Positions 43,278 to 51,590 of a DNA stretch of 64,000 nucleotides are shown piece after piece. How positions within the stretch are numbered: the first letter of the stretch is position 1; the number at the start of each line of letters is the position of its first letter. The notes beneath the pieces are model-generated. The model did no database searches. It was not told the origin of the DNA and was given only the letters and a program-made list of their open reading frames with translations. The DNA comes from Halorhabdus utahensis DSM 12940 (GTDB lineage: Archaea; Halobacteriota; Halobacteria; Halobacteriales; Haloarculaceae): contig NC_013158.1 of the NCBI RefSeq assembly GCF_000023945.1, forward strand, positions 2,170,001 to 2,234,000. Reading direction: 5' to 3'. The position numbers and the translations under genes were made by a program.

Positions 43278-44672
43278 ATGGCAGATCCACTCAGCGCCGC
43301 ACTGGACGTCCAGCGCCGGGCGCTCGAGGAGATGCAGGAGGCCGGCGAGACCGCCGACGTTCTCGACGAGCGCCTCGAAACCATGGCCGACGTCGAAGTC
43401 GGGGGGACCCCCGCCGACGTCGTCTACGAGGAGAACAAACTCCAACTCCTCCACTATGATCCCGAAGCGGCGGGTATCGACATTCCCGAGGAGGAACGCG
43501 AGGACGTGCCGATCCTCGTCGTCTACGCGCTGATCAACAAACCCTACATTCTCGATCTGCAGCCCGATCGGTCCGTCGTCCGTCGCTTGCTGGAAGCGGG
43601 CCACGATGTCTACCTGATCGACTGGAACGAGCCCTCGCGGCTCGACCAGCACCTCACGCTTGAGGATTACGTCGACCGCTATATCGAAAACTGCGTCGAC
43701 ACTGTCCGGGAGCGCTCGGGCCAGGATGCGATCAACATCCTTGGATACTGCATGGGTGGCACGATGAGCGTGATGTACGCCGCGCTTCACCCGGCGAAGG
43801 TCAACGCCCTCGGGCTGATGGCGACCGGACTCTACTTCGAGAACTCCGGTGGCGTCCTCGAACAGTGGGGTGCCGAGGAGTACTACGACCCCGCGAAGGT
43901 GACCGAGACCTTCGGGAACGTCCCCTCGGAGTTCTTAGACGAAGGGTTCGCGCTGATGGACCCGATCGACAACTACGTCACCAAGTACGTCCGCTTCGTC
44001 GAGAACCTCGACAACGAGGACTTCGTGAAGAACTTCGCCCGGATGGAACAGTGGCTCGAAGAGGGCGTCGACGTCGCCGGCACGACCTACACGCAGTTCC
44101 TCGAGGACATCTACCAGGGCAACAAGCTCTACGAGAACGAACTGTACCTCGGCGACCAGCACGTCGACATCGACAACATCGACATGCCGATACTGCAGAT
44201 CGTCGGCGAGTACGATCATCTCGTCCCGCCGGCGGCGAGCAAGCCGTTCAACGACGTGATCGCGAGCGACGACACCGACATCATCGAGTACTCGACGGGC
44301 CACGTCGGCATGGCCGTCTCCTCGAGTACCCACGAGGACGTCTGGCCCCAGGTCGCCGAGTGGTTCAGCGAGCGCTCGCAGCTCGACGAGGCGGAGTCAG
44401 CCGACGAGGAGTCCGAGGAAACTGAGGAACGCACCGAGGAGACCCCGGAGCCGGCCGAGGATGCCGAGGAGACCCCGGAGCAGGCAAAGGACACCGAAGC
44501 GTCCCCCGATGTCGAGACGATCGACGGGATCGGCCCGACCTACGCCGAGCGGCTCGAGGCGGCCGGATTCGAGACGGTCGACGATCTGGCCGAATCCGAT
44601 CCCGAGACGGTTGCCGAGGCCGCCGAGGCACCGCTCGGCCGCGTCGAGGACTGGTTCGAAGCCATCGAGTGA
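43278..44672 (+). CDS. phaC: Class III poly(3-hydroxyalkanoate) synthase PhaC with HhH tail
   Basis: The 464-residue enzyme has the lipase-like box GYCMGG with nucleophile Cys158. The charge relay is completed by Asp313 (GEYDHLVPP) and His342 (STGHVGMAV), and the core also has [19 protein letters not shown]. It polymerises (R)-3-hydroxyacyl-CoA into PHA. After the catalytic core (~365) comes a low-complexity acidic linker (about 370-410, repeated EETPE motifs). A ~50-residue helix-hairpin-helix-like domain follows ([20 protein letters not shown]). Haloarchaeal PhaC proteins are known to carry C-terminal extensions. The ATG at 43278 is chosen over an in-frame GTG at 43269 because [11 protein letters not shown] is the usual beginning. 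Confidence 0.93.
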   Translation: MADPLSAALDVQRRALEEMQEAGETADVLDERLETMADVEVGGTPADVVYEENKLQLLHYDPEAAGIDIPEEEREDVPILVVYALINKPYILDLQPDRSVVRRLLEAGHDVYLIDWNEPSRLDQHLTLEDYVDRYIENCVDTVRERSGQDAINILGYCMGGTMSVMYAALHPAKVNALGLMATGLYFENSGGVLEQWGAEEYYDPAKVTETFGNVPSEFLDEGFALMDPIDNYVTKYVRFVENLDNEDFVKNFARMEQWLEEGVDVAGTTYTQFLEDIYQGNKLYENELYLGDQHVDIDNIDMPILQIVGEYDHLVPPAASKPFNDVIASDDTDIIEYSTGHVGMAVSSSTHEDVWPQVAEWFSERSQLDEAESADEESEETEERTEETPEPAEDAEETPEQAKDTEASPDVETIDGIGPTYAERLEAAGFETVDDLAESDPETVAEAAEAPLGRVEDWFEAIE

Positions 44673-44800
44673 GGCCATCTCCCCTTTTGAATATCGAGAG
44701 CTGACGGTCAGCACACCCCCAGCCGGCGGTCCGTGTTTCGACGGCCCATCCGACATGGCTGACGCCGATGACTGTCAGTGTGGAACGAACCCCTGAACCG

Positions 44801-45037
44801 TCAGTCACCGATTTCGGAAACGGTGCGTTCGAGTTCTACATCGGGGTGAAACAGGTCTTCGACGGGAACCTCGAAGAACGCTGCCAGTTTGAACACCAGT
44901 TCAACCGATGGGTCGTACCGGTTGCCTTCGACGGCATTGATCGTCTGTCGGGTGACCGCGACGTGTTCGGCGAGGGCCCGCTGGCTGAGCCCGGACGCCT
45001 CGCGATACTCCGTGAGTGAGTTGTCCACCGTGATCAC
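44801..45037 (-). CDS. XRE-family HTH regulator
   Basis: The 78-residue DNA-binding protein is a single helix-turn-helix (LTEYREASGLSQRALAEHVAVTRQTINAVEGNRYDPS, about 8-45), followed by LAAFFEVPVEDLFHPD. This is the compact form of archaeal regulators found beside small membrane proteins. The GTG start overlaps the stop of the DUF2178-like gene (GTGA), giving translational coupling. It probably autoregulates through the palindromes upstream of the three-gene operon. Confidence 0.88.
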   Translation of the reverse strand: MITVDNSLTEYREASGLSQRALAEHVAVTRQTINAVEGNRYDPSVELVFKLAAFFEVPVEDLFHPDVELERTVSEIGD

Positions 45038-45429
45038 CTCTGGCTACGGAGCACGACGAGGAACGCGCCGTAGATCAGATAGAGAACGGCGACGAACATG
45101 GCGATCGCGGTGCTCCAGGGCTGCCACTCGAATTTGTCCACCCCCCACGCGAAGGTGAGTGTGGGGAACACTAACATGGAGCTTATTCCCAACAGCGATA
45201 GCGTCCACTCGGCGGCCTCCCGGGAAATCTGCTCGTCGCGTTCGTCAAACACTGGCCGTTCCGTCCGGTACATAGCGACCATCACACCGGTTATAGCGAG
45301 GCCGAATACGGTGACGCCGACCAGTGGCCGTTCCAGCACGGTGAAGCCGGCGAGGGCAACCGCGCCGACGACCGTCAAGCCGGCGACCACACGTCGGATC
45401 CGAGACGGTCGTTCGAGGAATCCGCTCAT
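45034..45429 (-). CDS. DUF2178-like small membrane protein
   Basis: This 131-residue protein has four hydrophobic helices (about 13-30, 34-52, 75-95 and 103-125) with a conserved cytoplasmic loop RPVFDERDEQISREAAEWT, the signature of DUF2178 proteins. These are regularly paired with a compact XRE regulator like the one that overlaps it downstream. The function is unknown. Its ATG overlaps the stop of the preceding 45-residue gene (ATGA). Confidence 0.75.
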   Translation of the reverse strand: MSGFLERPSRIRRVVAGLTVVGAVALAGFTVLERPLVGVTVFGLAITGVMVAMYRTERPVFDERDEQISREAAEWTLSLLGISSMLVFPTLTFAWGVDKFEWQPWSTAIAMFVAVLYLIYGAFLVVLRSQR

Positions 45430-45563
45430 CGTTCCTCCGCGCGGAACCACTCGATGAGTGGCCGAAACGACAGCAGGTTGTTCAGGGTACCCGCGCTAAC
45501 ACCGAACAACCGCCCAGCGCCCATCGATGCGTTCGAATCGTGCGTGTGTTGTGTCGTTGCCAT
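45426..45563 (-). CDS. 45-residue protein leading the DUF2178/XRE operon
   Basis: An ATG at 45563 opens a 45-residue frame (MATTQHTHDSNASMG...) ending RPLIEWFRAEER, whose TGA overlaps the DUF2178 start. It contains an amphipathic stretch (RLFGVSAGTLNNLLSFRPLI) that may lie on the membrane. The chain of overlaps and its position right behind the operator-like repeats support it being translated. No family is known to me. Confidence 0.55.
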   Translation of the reverse strand: MATTQHTHDSNASMGAGRLFGVSAGTLNNLLSFRPLIEWFRAEER

Positions 45564-45577
45564 TGTTTTGACCCGTC

Positions 45578-45642
45578 AAACACTCTTGTCGGAAAGAGTG
45601 TTTTACAGTAAAACGGTTTTGACGTAGTAAAATAAGTTTTAC
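45578..45642. promoter_or_regulatory. Nested inverted repeats, probable operator of the XRE operon
   Basis: The 65-bp block contains a perfect 10-bp inverted repeat (AAACACTCTT at 45578-45587 with AAGAGTGTTT at 45594-45603). A TTTTAC-A-GTAAAA palindrome (45601-45613) and GTAAAA-TAAG-TTTTAC (45627-45642) follow. It lies 15 bp upstream of the leftward three-gene operon and contrasts in composition with surrounding DNA. It is a likely binding site for the encoded XRE regulator, and could also affect mcm on the other side. Confidence 0.6.
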
Positions 45643-45823
45643 GGGTCGTGACTGAATGAAGTCAGTCACCCCGAACTGGATCGATTCGAGCGTTTCGTCG
45701 GACGAAACTGTCGTATCGAGGGAGCTGGTAAAATCGCCCTCGCGTCGCGCTGGTCGCTGGTGAGTACTTTCACCCCGGTTTGGGAACCTTCTTGAGGGAG
45801 TGCGCACAACAAATGCTACCATA

Positions 45824-48800
45824 ATGGCTCGCGCGGAGAACACGGAGTTCATCGATCTCTTCGAGGAGTTCTATCGCGATTACTACCGCAACGAGATCGG
45901 CGAGCTCGCCCAGAAATACCCCAACGACCAGAAGTCGCTGTTCGTCGACTACCAGGACCTCTATCGGTTCGACCCCGACCTGGCGGAGGACTACCGCAAC
46001 AAACCCGACCAGCTCCAGGAGTACGCCGAGGAAGCCCTCCGGCTGTTCGACCTGCCGATCGACGTGAAGCTCGGCCAGGCTCACGTCCGGATGACCAACC
46101 TCCCGGAGTCGACGGATATCCGGGATATTCGAGCCGACCACCGCGGCCAACTCGTCAGCATCCAGGGCATCATCCGGAAGGCCACCGAGGTCAGACCCAA
46201 GATCACCGACGCCGCCTTCGAATGCCAGCGCTGTGGCACGCTCACTCGCATCCCCCAATCGACCGGCGACTTCCAGGAACCACACGAGTGTCAGGGCTGT
46301 GAACGCCAGGGCCCCTTCCGGATCAACTTCGACCAGTCGGAGTTCATCGACGCCCAGAAGCTCCGGGTGCAGGAATCCCCGGAAGGGCTGCGTGGCGGGG
46401 AGACGCCACAGAACATCGACGTCAACATCGAGGACGACATCACCGGCCACGTCACCGCGGGCGATCACGTCCGGGTAACGGGCGTGCTCAAACTCGATCA
46501 GCGTGGCAACGACCGCGAGAAGTCGGCCATGTTCGACGTCTACATGAACGGCGTCAGCGTCGAGATCGAGGACGAGGAGTTCGAGGAGATGGACATCGAC
46601 GAGGACGACAAGAAGGAGATCGTCGCCCTCTCGGAAGAGTCCGACATCTACGAGCAGATGACCGACTCCATCGCCCCCTCGATCTACGGCTACGACCAGG
46701 AGAAACTCGCGATCGCCCTCCAACTTTTCTCAGGAGTGACAAAACACTTGCCTGATGAATCGCGGATACGTGGGGATCTGCACGTGCTTCTAATCGGGGA
46801 CCCTGGTACCGGGAAGTGCCTCGATGCCGACACGAACGTGCAACTCGCCGATGGGACCACGAGCGCGATCGGCGAACTCGTCGAGGCGAACCTCGACGAT
46901 CCCAAGCCCGTCGACGACGGCGTCTGGGATCACGCGTCGATCCCGCTGCCGACGCTCGCACCCGACGGGTCGCTCACAACGGCCGAGGCGACTAAAGTTT
47001 GGAAGCGGGAGGCTCCTGAGCACCTGTATCGGATCCGGACCGAGAGCGGCAAGGAACTCGATGTGACGCCGTCCCATCCGCTGTTCGTCCAGCAGGACGG
47101 GACGCCGACGGCGATGGAAGCTGAGAATCTTGAAGAAGGTGAGTTCGTTGCTACGCCGCGATCAGTTCCGACGGCAGGGGACGATCGAATCGAGGCGGAC
47201 CATCGCGAGTCTCAGTCGCCCAACGCCGTGCGGTTTTCGGCACCCGATACGTGGACACCCTCACTTGCTCGGCTCGTGGGGTACATCGTCGCGGAAGGCC
47301 ACGTGGTCCATCGGGCGGACAACACTGCTGACCTGCGGATCACGAATGAGGACGAGCCAGTCTTGGAAGATGCCCGGGCGGCCTTCGAGGCGCTTGACTT
47401 GCCCTACTCCGAGGATGTGCGAGAAGAATCTGGTGTCACTCGTCTTCGCTGTCACTCAAGCGAATTTGTCAGCTTTCTCGAAGCTATCGAGCCGGCGATT
47501 CTCGAAAACTCCGCATACCAACGCGTCCCGGAAAGAATCAAACAAGCGAGCGATTCCATCCGTCGGGCGTTCCTGCGGGCGTATGTCGAAGGGGAAGGCC
47601 ACGTGGCCGCGTCCGAACGTGAACTCACCGTCGCCTCGATGAGCGAAGCGCTACTCGAAGACGTGCGCTGCCTCCTCACCACGCTCGGTATCGACGCAAG
47701 CATCCACGAACGCGTCAACGGGAGCTACCGTCTCCGCATCAGTGGGGACGACTTCGGTCACTATGTTTCGGCAGTTGGCTTCGTCACCGACCGGAAACAG
47801 CTCGCTGCGGAGTCCTACGAAGGGACGGCCGGGAATACGAACCGCGATGTCGTTCCTGTCTCTGGAGACACGTTGCGTGAGGTCCGTGAAGCTCTCGCGC
47901 TCACACAAACAGATTGCGGCGTTCCAAGAACCACCTACCAGCATTACGAGCGCGGCGATCGAAACCCGAGTCGCGGATCGCTCCGCGCCGTCGTCGACGC
48001 GTTCGAGAAGCGACTCGCGTGGCTGAAAGACCAGCGGGAGGGGCTCGCCGCTGAGGACTGGGAGACGATCGTCGAACTGCGGGACGAACTCTCCATCTCA
48101 CAGCAATCGCTCGCCGACGGGATGGACGTTACCCAGACGGCGATCAGCTACTACGAGCGTAACGAGGTCGCACCCGACGGCGGTGAGACGGTCGCTGCCA
48201 GCTCAGTCATCAATGACCGACTCGAAGAAGCGCTTGCCGTCGAATCCACTGTCGACCGATTGGACGACCTCGCCACGAACGACGTTCGCTGGGATCGCAT
48301 CGCCTCGATCGAAGCGGTCGAACCCGACGACGAGTGGGTGTACGACCTCGAAGTCGAGGGCACTCACAGCTACGTTTCCAACGGTGTCGTCTCGCACAAC
48401 TCCCAGATCCTCCAGTACATTCGCCACATCGCACCGCGGTCAGTTTTCACGTCGGGGAAGGGGTCCAGCTCGGCAGGGCTCACCGCTGCGGCTGTTAGAG
48501 ATGACTTCGGCGACGGCCAGCAGTGGACGCTCGAGGCCGGCGCGCTGGTGTTGGCCGACCGCGGGATCGCCGCCGTAGACGAGTTAGACAAGATGCGGTG
48601 CGTTACTGGGGATACTCTCGTGCAGGCGGGTGACGGACGACGACGAATCCGCGAACTGGCCGGCGAAACTGCCGAAGCGGGATCAATCGAGGAACTCCCG
48701 AACGGGCGCACGATACGGGACGTCGATATCGACGTATGGACGATGACCGATGACGAGACGTTGACGCGACGCCCAGTGACGGCCATCCACGAGTACGACG

Positions 48801-50062
48801 CACCCGAGACACTCTACGAGGTGACGCTTTCGACCGGCGAAGAAGTGACTGTCACGCCGGATCATCCGTTCTTCATCGAACAGGCCAGCGGGAGAGTCGA
48901 GACACCTGCCGAAGACCTGCAACCGGGCGATCTCGTTTTCGTCCCGGAAGGCTCAGCGATGGCAACTGACGGTGGAATAGCCCAAATCGACACCTCATCC
49001 GATCGCCTTGGCCCGGCGGAATCCGGACTCGGCGATATCGGGCTTCGAACGATCGAAAACGTCGAGAGCGTCCCGGACCACGACTACGATTCAGTTTACG
49101 ACCTGACTGTCGAAGGCACCCACAATTTCCTCGCCAACGGAATGGTCGTCCATAATTCCGAGGACCGCTCTGCCATGCATGAAGCCCTCGAACAACAAAG
49201 TATTAGCATCTCAAAGGCTGGAATAAACGCCACACTCAAATCCCGCTGTTCGTTGCTCGGGGCGGCAAACCCCAAGTACGGCCGCTTCGATCAGTACGAG
49301 CCCATCGGCGAGCAGATCGACCTCGAGCCGGCGTTGATCTCGCGGTTCGACCTCATCTTCACCGTCACCGACCAGCCCGACGAAGAGGAGGACGCCAAAC
49401 TGGCCGAGCACATCCTCCGGACGAACTACGCGGGTGAACTCAACACCCACCGGGAGCAAAACAGTACCTCGGACTACAGCGCCGAGGAGGTCGCGAACGT
49501 CACCGACACGGTCGCCCCGGAGATCGACCCCGAACTCCTCCGGAAGTACGTCGCCTACGCCAAGCGGAGTTGCTTCCCGACGATGACCGAGGAAGCCAAG
49601 GCGGCCATTCGAGACTTCTACGTCGAGTTGCGGACGAAGGGCTCGGGCGAGGACGCGCCGGTGCCCGTGACTGCCCGGAAGCTCGAGGCGCTGGTTCGCC
49701 TTGCGGAGGCCAGCGCCCGCGTCCGGCTCTCCGATACCGTCGAGGAAGAAGACGCCGAACGCGTCATCGGGATCGTCCGCTCGTCGCTGGAGGACATCGG
49801 GATCGACCCCGAGACGGGCGAACTCGACGCCGACGTGGTCGAAACGGGGACCTCCAAATCACAGCGCGATCGGATCAAGAACATCCGCGGGATCATCGCC
49901 GACATCGAGGAGGAGTACGACGAGGGCGCACCGGTCGATGTCGTGATCGAGCGCGCCGAAGAAGTCGGGATGGAGGCTTCAAAGGCCGAACACGAGATCG
50001 AGAAACTCAAACAGCAGGGCGAGGTGTACGAACCCCGCACCGATCATCTCCGAACGACCTGA
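45824..50062 (+). CDS. mcm: MCM replicative helicase with two inteins
   Basis: The precursor has 1412 residues; removing the two inteins leaves 698, the normal haloarchaeal MCM length. N-terminal domain A/B: zinc site FECQRCG ... HECQGCE (about 118-150). AAA+ core: Walker A GDPGTGK|S is split by intein 1, and Walker B AAVDELDKMR is followed at once by intein 2. Sensor 1 (LLGAANPKYGRF) and the Arg finger (LISRFDLIF) are intact. A winged-helix domain ends the protein (IIADIEEEYDEGAP ... EVYEPRTDHL). MCM unwinds DNA at replication forks as a hexamer. Splicing of both inteins is needed for activity, because each interrupts or abuts the ATP site. The ATG at 45824 begins the conserved MARAENTEFIDLFEEF. 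Confidence 0.95.
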   Translation: MARAENTEFIDLFEEFYRDYYRNEIGELAQKYPNDQKSLFVDYQDLYRFDPDLAEDYRNKPDQLQEYAEEALRLFDLPIDVKLGQAHVRMTNLPESTDIRDIRADHRGQLVSIQGIIRKATEVRPKITDAAFECQRCGTLTRIPQSTGDFQEPHECQGCERQGPFRINFDQSEFIDAQKLRVQESPEGLRGGETPQNIDVNIEDDITGHVTAGDHVRVTGVLKLDQRGNDREKSAMFDVYMNGVSVEIEDEEFEEMDIDEDDKKEIVALSEESDIYEQMTDSIAPSIYGYDQEKLAIALQLFSGVTKHLPDESRIRGDLHVLLIGDPGTGKCLDADTNVQLADGTTSAIGELVEANLDDPKPVDDGVWDHASIPLPTLAPDGSLTTAEATKVWKREAPEHLYRIRTESGKELDVTPSHPLFVQQDGTPTAMEAENLEEGEFVATPRSVPTAGDDRIEADHRESQSPNAVRFSAPDTWTPSLARLVGYIVAEGHVVHRADNTADLRITNEDEPVLEDARAAFEALDLPYSEDVREESGVTRLRCHSSEFVSFLEAIEPAILENSAYQRVPERIKQASDSIRRAFLRAYVEGEGHVAASERELTVASMSEALLEDVRCLLTTLGIDASIHERVNGSYRLRISGDDFGHYVSAVGFVTDRKQLAAESYEGTAGNTNRDVVPVSGDTLREVREALALTQTDCGVPRTTYQHYERGDRNPSRGSLRAVVDAFEKRLAWLKDQREGLAAEDWETIVELRDELSISQQSLADGMDVTQTAISYYERNEVAPDGGETVAASSVINDRLEEALAVESTVDRLDDLATNDVRWDRIASIEAVEPDDEWVYDLEVEGTHSYVSNGVVSHNSQILQYIRHIAPRSVFTSGKGSSSAGLTAAAVRDDFGDGQQWTLEAGALVLADRGIAAVDELDKMRCVTGDTLVQAGDGRRRIRELAGETAEAGSIEELPNGRTIRDVDIDVWTMTDDETLTRRPVTAIHEYDAPETLYEVTLSTGEEVTVTPDHPFFIEQASGRVETPAEDLQPGDLVFVPEGSAMATDGGIAQIDTSSDRLGPAESGLGDIGLRTIENVESVPDHDYDSVYDLTVEGTHNFLANGMVVHNSEDRSAMHEALEQQSISISKAGINATLKSRCSLLGAANPKYGRFDQYEPIGEQIDLEPALISRFDLIFTVTDQPDEEEDAKLAEHILRTNYAGELNTHREQNSTSDYSAEEVANVTDTVAPEIDPELLRKYVAYAKRSCFPTMTEEAKAAIRDFYVELRTKGSGEDAPVPVTARKLEALVRLAEASARVRLSDTVEEEDAERVIGIVRSSLEDIGIDPETGELDADVVETGTSKSQRDRIKNIRGIIADIEEEYDEGAPVDVVIERAEEVGMEASKAEHEIEKLKQQGEVYEPRTDHLRTT
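46817..48400 (+). mobile_element. Large intein with LAGLIDADG-like endonuclease and two HTH segments in MCM Walker A
   Basis: The 528-residue intein begins with Cys1 (CLDADTNV) and ends with SHN before extein Ser+1. Block B (LDVTPSHPLF) and block F (YDLEVEGTHSYV) are intact, so splicing is expected. Two LAGLIDADG-like helices are recognisable (LVGYIVAEG at 153-161; FLRAYVEGEG at 252-261), but both catalytic Asp positions read Glu. Residues about 352-385 and 416-452 form two XRE-like helix-turn-helix motifs (ALTQTDCGVPRTTYQHYERG; SISQQSLADGMDVTQTAISY). Insertion between Lys and Ser of GDPGTGKS is a known haloarchaeal MCM site. Confidence 0.93.
48599..49156 (+). mobile_element. Mini-intein directly after MCM Walker B
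   Basis: The 186-residue intein begins CVTGDTLVQAGDG and ends GMVVHN before extein Ser+1. Block B (VTVTPDHPFFI) and block F (VYDLTVEGTHNF) are present. There is no room for, and no trace of, a LAGLIDADG domain, so it is an endonuclease-free mini-intein that can splice but no longer home. It lies only 66 extein residues downstream of intein 1. Confidence 0.92.
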
Positions 50063-50117
50063 GCAACGCCACTGTCACCCTGGCGCGTGCGTTCCCTGTC
50101 CGTCCATCACCAGTCGC

Positions 50118-50990
50118 TTAGGCTTTGCTGTGCACGTCCTGATACGTCGACCTGAGCGTTGCAGGTGCCACCCCAGCGATGTCCGCAACCTCGCGTTGCG
50201 TGACATCGACCTTTCGCTCACGGGCCGCCGTATACAGACACGCTGCTGCCACCCCGCTCGGCGCGCGCCCGCCAGCCAGATTCTCCTCGGAGACGAACGC
50301 GGCGAGTTCGCGAGCGCGGCGCTCGACGTCCGTCCGGAGGTCCAGCCTGCTGGCGAATCGTGGCAGGTACTCCCGGGGATCGATCGGCCCGGTTTCCAGC
50401 CCCAGTTCGCGATTGACGGCAGCGTAGGCGACCGTCAACTCGTCCTCGCTCGCGTGGGCGACCGTCGCGACCTCTTCGACCGTCCGCGAGACGCCGGCGA
50501 TCCGGCACACGGCGTAGACCGCGGCGGCGGCCATCCCCTCGATGGAGCGGCCGTGTAACAGTCCCTCCCCCTGGGCTGTTTCGAACAGGACGCAGGCGTC
50601 GTCACGGAAGCTTCGGGACAGTGACAGTCGACCGACGAGCCGGCGGATCTCCATGATGCCATACATCAGATTCCGCTCGGCTTTCGAAGCCGTCTGTGAC
50701 CGTCGGTGTTGTCGGCGCAACCGCGCGATGCGTCGTCGGCGTCGCGGCGGTGCGCCACGGTCGCGACCGATCCGAGTCGACAGCCCGTGATCGTGGCGCG
50801 ACCGCGAGACCGGTGGTCCGGTACGACGACGGTCACTTGTGTCGTCGTCGAACGACCGCCACTCCGGACCCCGGTCGATCCGTGCTTCGGAGACGACCAG
50901 CCCACAGTCGTGGCAGATCGTTTCGCGGCCGTCACGCAGCAGTTCCCCCGAACATTCCGGGCATTCCCCCGATGTGCCTGGAGCGTGCAC
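50118..50990 (-). CDS. tfb: Transcription initiation factor TFB paralogue
   Basis: The 290-residue protein has an N-terminal zinc ribbon (GECPECSGELLRDGRETICHDCGLVV, CxxC pairs). The B-reader/linker follows (RGPEWRSFDDDTSDRRRTG ... GLSTRIGRD), with an Arg-rich stretch, and then two cyclin folds (about 120-200 and 215-285; GRSIEGMAAAAVYAVCRIAG and GRAPSGVAAACLYTAARE). TFB bridges TBP-bound TATA/BRE and RNA polymerase. Haloarchaea have several paralogues with different gene sets. There is no ATG at the N-terminus in frame; GTG at 50990 lies six residues before the ribbon and is the best start. It converges with mcm. Confidence 0.9.
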   Translation of the reverse strand: MHAPGTSGECPECSGELLRDGRETICHDCGLVVSEARIDRGPEWRSFDDDTSDRRRTGPPVSRSRHDHGLSTRIGRDRGAPPRRRRRIARLRRQHRRSQTASKAERNLMYGIMEIRRLVGRLSLSRSFRDDACVLFETAQGEGLLHGRSIEGMAAAAVYAVCRIAGVSRTVEEVATVAHASEDELTVAYAAVNRELGLETGPIDPREYLPRFASRLDLRTDVERRARELAAFVSEENLAGGRAPSGVAAACLYTAARERKVDVTQREVADIAGVAPATLRSTYQDVHSKA

Positions 50991-51059
50991 AGCATACCAA
51001 ACCAGACAACTATGCGTAATTAATCTACTGATTTCACGCTTGGAAGACACCAACTGTCG

Positions 51060-51482
51060 TCAGATATTGGCGGCGATGTCGGCCACGATCGACTCCCGTT
51101 CGGTGTCTCCAATCCGTGGCCGATCGGTGAACAGGGCGTGGACCGGTCCGGCACTGTCGTCCGGAAACCGCGGGATGACGTGGGCGTGGACGTGCGGAAC
51201 TTCCTGGCCGGCGGGTTCGCCATTGTTGACGGCGACGGTCGTCGCGGGCGCGTCGACGGCCGCCTCGACGGCAGGGACAACCTCGTGAAGCGCAGCGTAG
51301 AACCCCTCGGCTTCCTCGGGCGGGACATCGCCGAGTCGCTCGTGGTGCGCTTTCGGAACCACGAGCGTGTGCCCCTTCGCGAGCGGGTTGGCGTCCAGAA
51401 ACGCCAGCGCGTCATCAGTTTCGTGAACGGTGTCGCTCGGCACGTCGCCCTCGACGATCGCACAGAACACGCAGTCGGTCAT
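51060..51482 (-). CDS. HIT-family nucleotide hydrolase
   Basis: This 140-residue protein begins CVFCAIVEGDVPSDTVHETDDALAFLD and contains the HVHAHVIPRF histidine triad (about 99-108), the catalytic motif of Hint/Fhit-type enzymes that hydrolyse nucleoside phosphoramidates or dinucleotides. The CxxC at the start is typical of Zn-binding Hint-like members. The start at 51482 begins the conserved block. It is divergent from the GalT-like gene, itself a HIT-superfamily member. Confidence 0.88.
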   Translation of the reverse strand: MTDCVFCAIVEGDVPSDTVHETDDALAFLDANPLAKGHTLVVPKAHHERLGDVPPEEAEGFYAALHEVVPAVEAAVDAPATTVAVNNGEPAGQEVPHVHAHVIPRFPDDSAGPVHALFTDRPRIGDTERESIVADIAANI

Positions 51483-51590
51483 ACGCCACCGAACGACCGC
51501 CCGTATCAAAAACCGCCGGGTCTGGGGACGATCGGTGCCCCGGGAACGCCGCGGGTAGCTTTTTTAGCGCGCTGGCCGTACATCGGACCG

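Noticed and set aside
50990-51053. Longer TFB start at TTG 51053
   Set aside because: The extra 21 residues are hydrophobic/basic and unlike the TFB N-terminus; the GTG at 50990 directly precedes the zinc ribbon.
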